This document shows, one piece after another, positions 59,976 through 64,000 of a stretch of DNA of 64,000 bases. The DNA lies in NCBI GenBank assembly GCA_964457755.1, contig CAYWGC010000006.1, positions 40,131-104,130 of the forward strand, read 5' to 3'. Under the pieces are notes generated by a model. The model saw nothing but the letters and a program-made list of their open reading frames with translations, made no database searches and was not told the origin of the DNA. The position numbers were made by a program, and so were the translations under genes. Position 1 is the first letter of the stretch. Each line of letters opens with the position of its first letter. The DNA is from Tharpella sp964457755 (lineage in GTDB: Bacteria; Desulfobacterota; Anaeroferrophillalia; Anaeroferrophillales; Tharpellaceae).

Positions 59976-60692
59976 ATGAAAAGGTTTGAATCTGATAAAT
60001 TAGAAATTGAAAGTGAACGACTTTCCGTTTTCCGGCTCATTCTGGCGGGCCTGGTTTTATTGGCAGCCTATTTTCTCTCAGGATGTGCGGCTTATACGGC
60101 ACTACCGGTAACCCTGCAGGAGTTGAAACACTATGTCATTGAACAAGAGGAGAGTTATCCTCATCCTTTACGAGATGTAGTGCGAGCGGCGGCCTGTAGT
60201 TTGCAGAAGTTGGACTTTAAGATTGAGCGCATAGAGGTCAGTGATCAGAAAGCCTATACGGTGGCTTTCTGGGGAGAAACCCGGGTACGAATGGAATTTG
60301 AGGCGATCACCCCTACTTTAACCCGGATTGAGAGCCGTATGGTCAAAGAGAGCACCTGGCGTGACTATGCCAGTGAAAAAGAGGTTTTTGTGACTGTGCG
60401 CCGGGCTCTGGATGGTGAAGAAGAGGTTTTATGTCGTTGGTCGCGGGCCGTCAGGGGGATGGTTCCTCTCTATCACCATCCGGCGCCCGGCGCCGCTGTT
60501 ATAGCCTATCTGGCACCAGGTTTTTCTCTAAGAGTCAAGGATAAGGAATCCCGCCCGCCACGCTGGGCGGCTATCGTTCTAGAGATGGGCGGGTTTGCCT
60601 ATCTTGACCAACAGAGATACTCTCTTAAAACTGATTTACCTAAAAAGTCTGATTTATCTGAATTATCATCTACTGACCTATCATTGAGATAG
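59976..60692 (+). CDS. Lipoprotein with SH3-like C-terminal domain
   Basis: A 238-residue lipoprotein: lipobox LSGC with Cys37, then a helical/beta domain (LQELKHYVIEQEESYPHPLR; RVRMEFEAITPTLTRIESRM) and a bacterial SH3-like region (MVPLYHHPAPGAAVIAYLAP; WAAIVLEMGGFAYLDQQRYS). The first half resembles DUF3568 proteins. SH3-like domains often bind peptidoglycan. GGAGGTGGGT before ATG 59976 sets the start. It is the last gene of the envelope operon. Confidence 0.7.
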   Translation: MKRFESDKLEIESERLSVFRLILAGLVLLAAYFLSGCAAYTALPVTLQELKHYVIEQEESYPHPLRDVVRAAACSLQKLDFKIERIEVSDQKAYTVAFWGETRVRMEFEAITPTLTRIESRMVKESTWRDYASEKEVFVTVRRALDGEEEVLCRWSRAVRGMVPLYHHPAPGAAVIAYLAPGFSLRVKDKESRPPRWAAIVLEMGGFAYLDQQRYSLKTDLPKKSDLSELSSTDLSLR

Positions 60693-60724
60693 ACAGAAAA
60701 AATTAACCTGAAGATGTTAAAAAC

Positions 60725-60752
60725 TTGACTTCTTCTGGTTTTAGATTACAAT
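60725..60752 (+). promoter_or_regulatory. Sigma-70-type promoter of the ychJ-like gene
   Basis: TTGACT at 60725-60730, 16-base spacer, TACAAT at 60747-60752. About 85 bases upstream of the ATG. Confidence 0.55.
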
Positions 60753-60837
60753 TCAGTCGTTTTGTGTGAGTTTTTTTTTGGTCAATAATATTTACTTGAA
60801 ATTTTAAGATTATCTATCTAGTGAGGGTGTACTACGT

Positions 60838-61323
60838 ATGAATGAGTGTCCATGTGGTTCGGGAAAAGAGTATGGCGAGTGTTGTGAAGCTTTGCTTACA
60901 GGGTCTGAGAAAGCAAAAACTGCGGAAGAGCTTTTGCGGGCTCGGTACAGTGCTCATGTGAAACTGGAGATGGATTTTGTCAGACAGACAACTCATCCTG
61001 ATAAAGTTTCCAAGTATGAACCGTCAACGACTAAGGATTGGGCGGAAAAATCGGAGTGGGAAAAACTTGAAATCATCGACATTGAAGACGGTGGCGTTGA
61101 TGATGAGTCGGGATGTATTGAATTTGTGGCTCACTTTCGGCAGAAAGACAAGTTAAAAACTCACCATGAATTGGCCCATTTTAAGCGCCATGAAGGAGAA
61201 TGGTTTTTTTACGATGGCCAAGGAGTGGTGCCGAAACAGGTGGTACGCACCCAACCTAAAGTGGGAAGGAATGATCCTTGTTCCTGCGGCAGCGGGAAGA
61301 AATACAAGAAATGCTGTGGTTGA
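60838..61323 (+). CDS. YchJ-family SEC-C protein
   Basis: A 161-residue protein with SEC-C zinc motifs at both ends: ECPCGSGKEYGECCEALL (residues 3-20) and DPCSCGSGKKYKKCCG (last 16). The central YchJ domain reads LLRARYSAHVKLEMDFVRQT and EFVAHFRQKDKLKTHHELAHF. Function unknown; possibly a zinc-dependent adaptor to nucleotides or the ribosome. A perfect 20-base stem terminator lies 18 bases behind. Confidence 0.88.
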   Translation: MNECPCGSGKEYGECCEALLTGSEKAKTAEELLRARYSAHVKLEMDFVRQTTHPDKVSKYEPSTTKDWAEKSEWEKLEIIDIEDGGVDDESGCIEFVAHFRQKDKLKTHHELAHFKRHEGEWFFYDGQGVVPKQVVRTQPKVGRNDPCSCGSGKKYKKCCG

Positions 61324-61340
61324 TCCGATCCCCAATGGCA

Positions 61341-61383
61341 AGTTATTAAAAAAGGGAGGCCAAGCCTCCCTTTTTTAATAACT
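61341..61383. terminator. Bidirectional terminator between ychJ and the HesB-like gene
   Basis: Perfect 20-base arms (core AAAAAAGGGAGGC and its complement) with a 3-base loop CAA. T-runs on both strands allow termination of both convergent genes. Confidence 0.9.
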
Positions 61384-61403
61384 CTTGATTTATATAACTG
61401 CTT

Positions 61404-61730
61404 TTATGAACAACAGGAACTTGTTGTTCCGCAACCGGAACAACCGCCGCCATCGGGCTGACTTAGATCTATATTGGCGGTGATACTGAAACCAACATCT
61501 TTAAAGTCGACCTTGATAGGTTTGACTTTTTCTATAAACTCGCGATCTACCAGAAAGGTGAAATTTTCAATATTGTAGCTTTCATCGGAGGGGCGTTCCT
61601 GATCCATGACCATGGAAAGGGAGGGGCCGCCTCAACCACCTTCATTGAGAAAAATTCGGATTGGTTCAGGCTCGCGATTGGTGAAATAGCCGGCAATCTG
61701 CTCAGTTGCGGCTGGAGTTACTTCTAGCAT
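61404..61730 (-). CDS. HesB/IscA-like selenoprotein (in-frame UGA = Sec33)
   Basis: A 108-residue HesB-like protein when the TGA at 61632-61634 is read as selenocysteine. Start ATG 61730 has a good AAGGAG. The flanks are in the same frame and coherent: MLEVTPAATEQIAGYF, IRIFLNEGG-U-GGPSLSMVM, then ENFTFLVDREFIEKVKP and the Cys-rich end GGGCSGCGTTSSCCS. In IscA/HesB proteins this position holds a cluster Cys. HesB-like selenoproteins are known in Deltaproteobacteria. Standard calling would give only the part after 61613. The Sec-specific machinery is not in the window, so decoding is inferred. Confidence 0.88.
61603..61634 (-). promoter_or_regulatory. Bacterial SECIS element of the HesB-like selenoprotein
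   Basis: On the minus strand, the UGA is followed by 15 bases, then a stem UCCAU / AUGGA with apical tetraloop GGUC. The loop starts 20 bases after the UGA with a G as the first loop base, as in bacterial SECIS rules (distance about 16-37, G at the loop start). The stem is short but perfect. Confidence 0.7.
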
Positions 61731-61892
61731 TGGTTTTCTCCTTAAAAATTTAAGTTAATTGTCAGCATAAAATTTTAGACTTTAATTGAATAAAAATGAG
61801 AAATATATTTCTCAAAACTGTCTTTATAAACCAGATAATAGTCATCAAGTAAATTTTTGTCAACACGCTCTTTTAAAAAAAGGGAAAATTCT

Positions 61893-62915
61893 ATGCAGGT
61901 TCTAGTTACCGGGGGTACAGGATATATTGGTAGCCACACAGTTGTTGAGCTTTTGCAGGCTGGACATCAAGTTGTAATCATTGACAATCTCAGTAACAGT
62001 TCGCTGAAAGCTTTAGATAGAATAGAGGATATCACGAAGAAGAAAATTGAGTTTTGCAAGCTCGATCTTTTGGATCGGCCAGGATTGGATAACTTGATGG
62101 AGAGCGGTAATTTTTCTGCGGTTATTCATTTTGCCGGGCTCAAGGCGGTGGGGAAGTCGGTTGAATTGCCGCTCGAATATTATGAAAACAATGTCAGCGG
62201 CAGCCTTAACCTATTTCAATCGATGGCAAAGTACGGGGTTAAGAATCTGGTTTTCAGCTCATCGGCAACGGTTTATGGTGATCCTGACAGGGTGCCGATT
62301 GATGAGCAGGCCGGTCTGGGACCGACCAACCCCTATGGCCGAACAAAATTGATGATTGAGGAGATTCTTAAAGACCTGCAAGTCTCAGACAGTAACTGGA
62401 ATATTATTTTGCTGCGTTATTTTAACCCTATCGGGGCTCATGTAAGCGGGCTGATTGGTGAGGACCCACGCGGTATACCTAATAATCTTTTGCCTTATGT
62501 GGCCCAGGTTGCGGTTGGCCGAAGAGCACAACTTTCAGTTTTCGGTGGAGATTATGACACGATTGATGGAACCGGAGTTCGTGACTATATTCATGTTGTT
62601 GATCTGGCTTTGGGCCATCTTCGCGCTCTTGAAATAATTAAAAACAATCCCGGATTACTCTGTTGTAATCTGGGCACCGGAACAGGTTACAGTGTTCTCG
62701 AAGTTGTTAACGCTTTCAGTCAGGCCAGCGGGGTCGAAATCCCTTATGCTATAGTTCCCCGACGAACTGGAGACATTGCAACTTGCTACGCCGATCCTGC
62801 ATTTGCCCTTGAAAATCTGGGCTGGAAGGCGGAACGTGATTTGCTTTCAATGTGCGCTGATGCCTGGCGTTGGCAGTCGCAAAACCCTGAAGGATTTGGA
62901 GGAGATAATGATTGA
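61893..62915 (+). CDS. galE: UDP-glucose 4-epimerase
   Basis: Interconverts UDP-glucose and UDP-galactose for polysaccharide synthesis. The 340 residues show the NAD Rossmann motif VLVTGGTGYIGSHTVVELL, VIIDNLSNSS, the catalytic YGRTKLMIEEIL with Ser/Tyr, NPIGAHVSGLIGEDPRGIPN and TGVRDYIHVVDLA. The frame is open from a TTG at 61857, but ATG 61893 with AGGGA is preferred. The stop overlaps the start of a winged-helix gene. Confidence 0.95.
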   Translation: MQVLVTGGTGYIGSHTVVELLQAGHQVVIIDNLSNSSLKALDRIEDITKKKIEFCKLDLLDRPGLDNLMESGNFSAVIHFAGLKAVGKSVELPLEYYENNVSGSLNLFQSMAKYGVKNLVFSSSATVYGDPDRVPIDEQAGLGPTNPYGRTKLMIEEILKDLQVSDSNWNIILLRYFNPIGAHVSGLIGEDPRGIPNNLLPYVAQVAVGRRAQLSVFGGDYDTIDGTGVRDYIHVVDLALGHLRALEIIKNNPGLLCCNLGTGTGYSVLEVVNAFSQASGVEIPYAIVPRRTGDIATCYADPAFALENLGWKAERDLLSMCADAWRWQSQNPEGFGGDND

Positions 62916-63105
62916 TCAAATTGGGATTAACGCTGGAAAAGTCTGGGATGAACTTGAACTTAATGGTGAAATGACGACTGGATCCTTGAAAAAAAGTTTA
63001 GGGCTGGCTCCCTTTAACCTTAATATTGCAATCGGTTGGCTGGCTCGTGAAGACAAAATTTTAATAAGTCGCAAGGGCAATACGATTAAATTGCAACTAA
63101 AATAG
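62908..63105 (+). CDS. Small winged-helix protein (DUF2582-like)
   Basis: A 65-residue protein with a winged-helix fold: AGKVWDELELNGEMTTGSLK, LGLAPFNLNIAIGWLARED, KILISRKGNTIKLQL. It overlaps galE by 8 bases with GGAGGAGATA before the ATG. Members are common in Bacteroidetes and Deltaproteobacteria; the role is unknown. Confidence 0.72.
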   Translation: MIDQIGINAGKVWDELELNGEMTTGSLKKSLGLAPFNLNIAIGWLAREDKILISRKGNTIKLQLK

Positions 63106-63110
63106 ATCTC

Positions 63111-64000
63111 TTGAAAAAAGCATCCGCGTATTTTGATTTATGTTCTGAGTATAACGCAGAAGCGATCGCTGACTCTCTGCGCCGTGGTTTGTCCGCTTTA
63201 AATCTGGGCGATTCGGTTAAACGTGGGGATCGAGTTCTGCTCAAGCCCAACCTGATTATGGCTAAAGCCCCGGAACTTGCGATCACCACCCATCCTGAGG
63301 TGGTTCGGGCTGTGGCTATGGTGCTCAAAGAGTGTGAAGCACGTCTCTATTTGGGCGACAGCCCCGGATTCGGTTCACTTGAGCATTGTCTGGATAAAAG
63401 TGGTTTGCAAGCCGTAATGGATGAGATGGATATCACCATGGTCTCTTTTGTTGAAGAGACCACCAGCCATGATCCTAAAAACCTGGTCGCAAAAAAATTA
63501 ACTCATGCTGCAGCGGCTCGTGAATATGATAAGATTGTTAATCTGCCGAAATTGAAAACCCACTCAATGATGGGTTCGACTCTGGCCGTCAAAAATCTCT
63601 TCGGTTTTATCCCGGGTTTGAGAAAGGCCAAATGGCATCTGCGGGCCGGACATGACCGCCAACTTTTTGCCCAGGTGATGCTTGATATCTACAAGCAAGT
63701 TACCCCGGTCTGGAATTTCCTGGATGGTATAGTGGCTCTGGAAGGGGAGGGGCCAACCAGCGGACAACCTCGTCATTGTAGCCTTTTGGCCCTCTCAGCT
63801 GACGCTCCGGCACTTGACTGTCTGGTTGAGAAATGGATTGGCTGCCCGGAAATGACTCCCATTACTCAGCAAGCGGACAATCTTGGTTGGTTGCCTGAGG
63901 AAAAACTTGTGGCTATTGGTCCGGCTGCTGACAAACCACTCTCTCCGGTTATAAAACCTGCCAAAGGAGCTGCACAGGCAACTTTTCCGGGCCAACGCCT
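63111..64000 (+). CDS. DUF362 family protein (3' truncated by window edge)
   Basis: Begins with TTG (the only start after the upstream stop in this frame) as MKKASAYFDL; a later ATG is at 63256. DUF362 marks: RVLLKPNLIMAKAP, the acidic LYLGDSPGFGS, VNLPKLKTHSMMGSTLAVKN and LFGFIPGLRKAKWH. Some DUF362 proteins carry 4Fe-4S domains at the C-terminus, but this end is outside the window. The function is unknown. Confidence 0.75.
   Translation, partial: MKKASAYFDLCSEYNAEAIADSLRRGLSALNLGDSVKRGDRVLLKPNLIMAKAPELAITTHPEVVRAVAMVLKECEARLYLGDSPGFGSLEHCLDKSGLQAVMDEMDITMVSFVEETTSHDPKNLVAKKLTHAAAAREYDKIVNLPKLKTHSMMGSTLAVKNLFGFIPGLRKAKWHLRAGHDRQLFAQVMLDIYKQVTPVWNFLDGIVALEGEGPTSGQPRHCSLLALSADAPALDCLVEKWIGCPEMTPITQQADNLGWLPEEKLVAIGPAADKPLSPVIKPAKGAAQATFPGQR

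Overview
The window reads as a chromosomal segment of a Gram-negative, mainly anaerobic bacterium, most likely of the Desulfobacterota/Desulfuromonadota (former Deltaproteobacteria). The indicators are a two-iron desulfoferrodoxin, a secreted multihaem cytochrome c, an ArsF/ArsG aromatic-arsenical operon, a fused cobinamide-salvage protein and a HesB-like selenoprotein with an in-frame UGA. No rRNA, tRNA or CRISPR was seen. Gene density is high and base composition looks uniform. There is no prophage and no intact insertion sequence, only one miniature inverted-repeat element. Taxonomy is inferred from gene content only.

Layout. 0-5 kb: end of a TolC-type outer-membrane channel, a flavodoxin-like reductase, a BtuF-CbiZ fusion, an O6-alkylguanine-DNA methyltransferase and a zinc-ribbon protein. 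5.4-16.3 kb: a fatty-acid beta-oxidation regulon (acyl-CoA ligase, TetR regulator, two acyl-CoA dehydrogenases, FadN-type hydratase/dehydrogenase, thiolase, haemolysin-III protein) with two matching TetR-type operators. 16.3-21 kb: desulfoferrodoxin, multihaem cytochrome, and a histidine kinase coupled to a PstS-like binding protein. 21-25 kb: an ars operon (permease, thioredoxin-like, ArsF, ArsG, ArsR) and a HAD phosphatase. 25-29 kb: zinc ABC importer with an OmpA-like lipoprotein-sized protein at its head and an ArsM-like methyltransferase at its tail. 29-37.5 kb: diguanylate cyclase, pgpA, and recA-pilT-recX-alaS. 37.6-40 kb: pheA and DAHP synthase behind a complete leader-peptide attenuator whose peptide carries a run of Phe/Trp/Tyr codons. 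40-50 kb: housekeeping genes (AI-2E exporter, rhomboid, coaBC-udg-arfB, DUF445, acyltransferase, acpS, pdxJ) and a RelE-type toxin-antitoxin pair. 50.8-60.7 kb: an unusual divergent locus, described below. 60.8-64 kb: YchJ-like SEC-C protein, HesB-like selenoprotein, galE, a small winged-helix protein and a truncated DUF362 gene.

The most unusual part is 50.9-60.7 kb. One arm, on the minus strand, encodes a FliA-like sigma factor, a zinc-binding anti-sigma-like protein, a membrane protein with a Lon-type serine/lysine peptidase domain, and a tiny membrane protein. The other arm, on the plus strand, encodes a lipoprotein, two exported helical proteins, a TonB-shaped protein, an ExbB/TolQ/MotA-type channel subunit, an ExbD/TolR-type subunit with its TM aspartate, a lytic transglycosylase and a second lipoprotein with an SH3-like tail. 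I read this as a proton-motive-force-driven envelope machine with its own sigma/anti-sigma/protease control. I do not recognise it as a described system; its function is inference.

Other points: the selenoprotein is easily missed because its UGA looks like a stop; the attenuator at 39.86-40.04 kb is complete to the base; and TetR-type operators tie fadD-tetR and the acyl-CoA dehydrogenase operon together.
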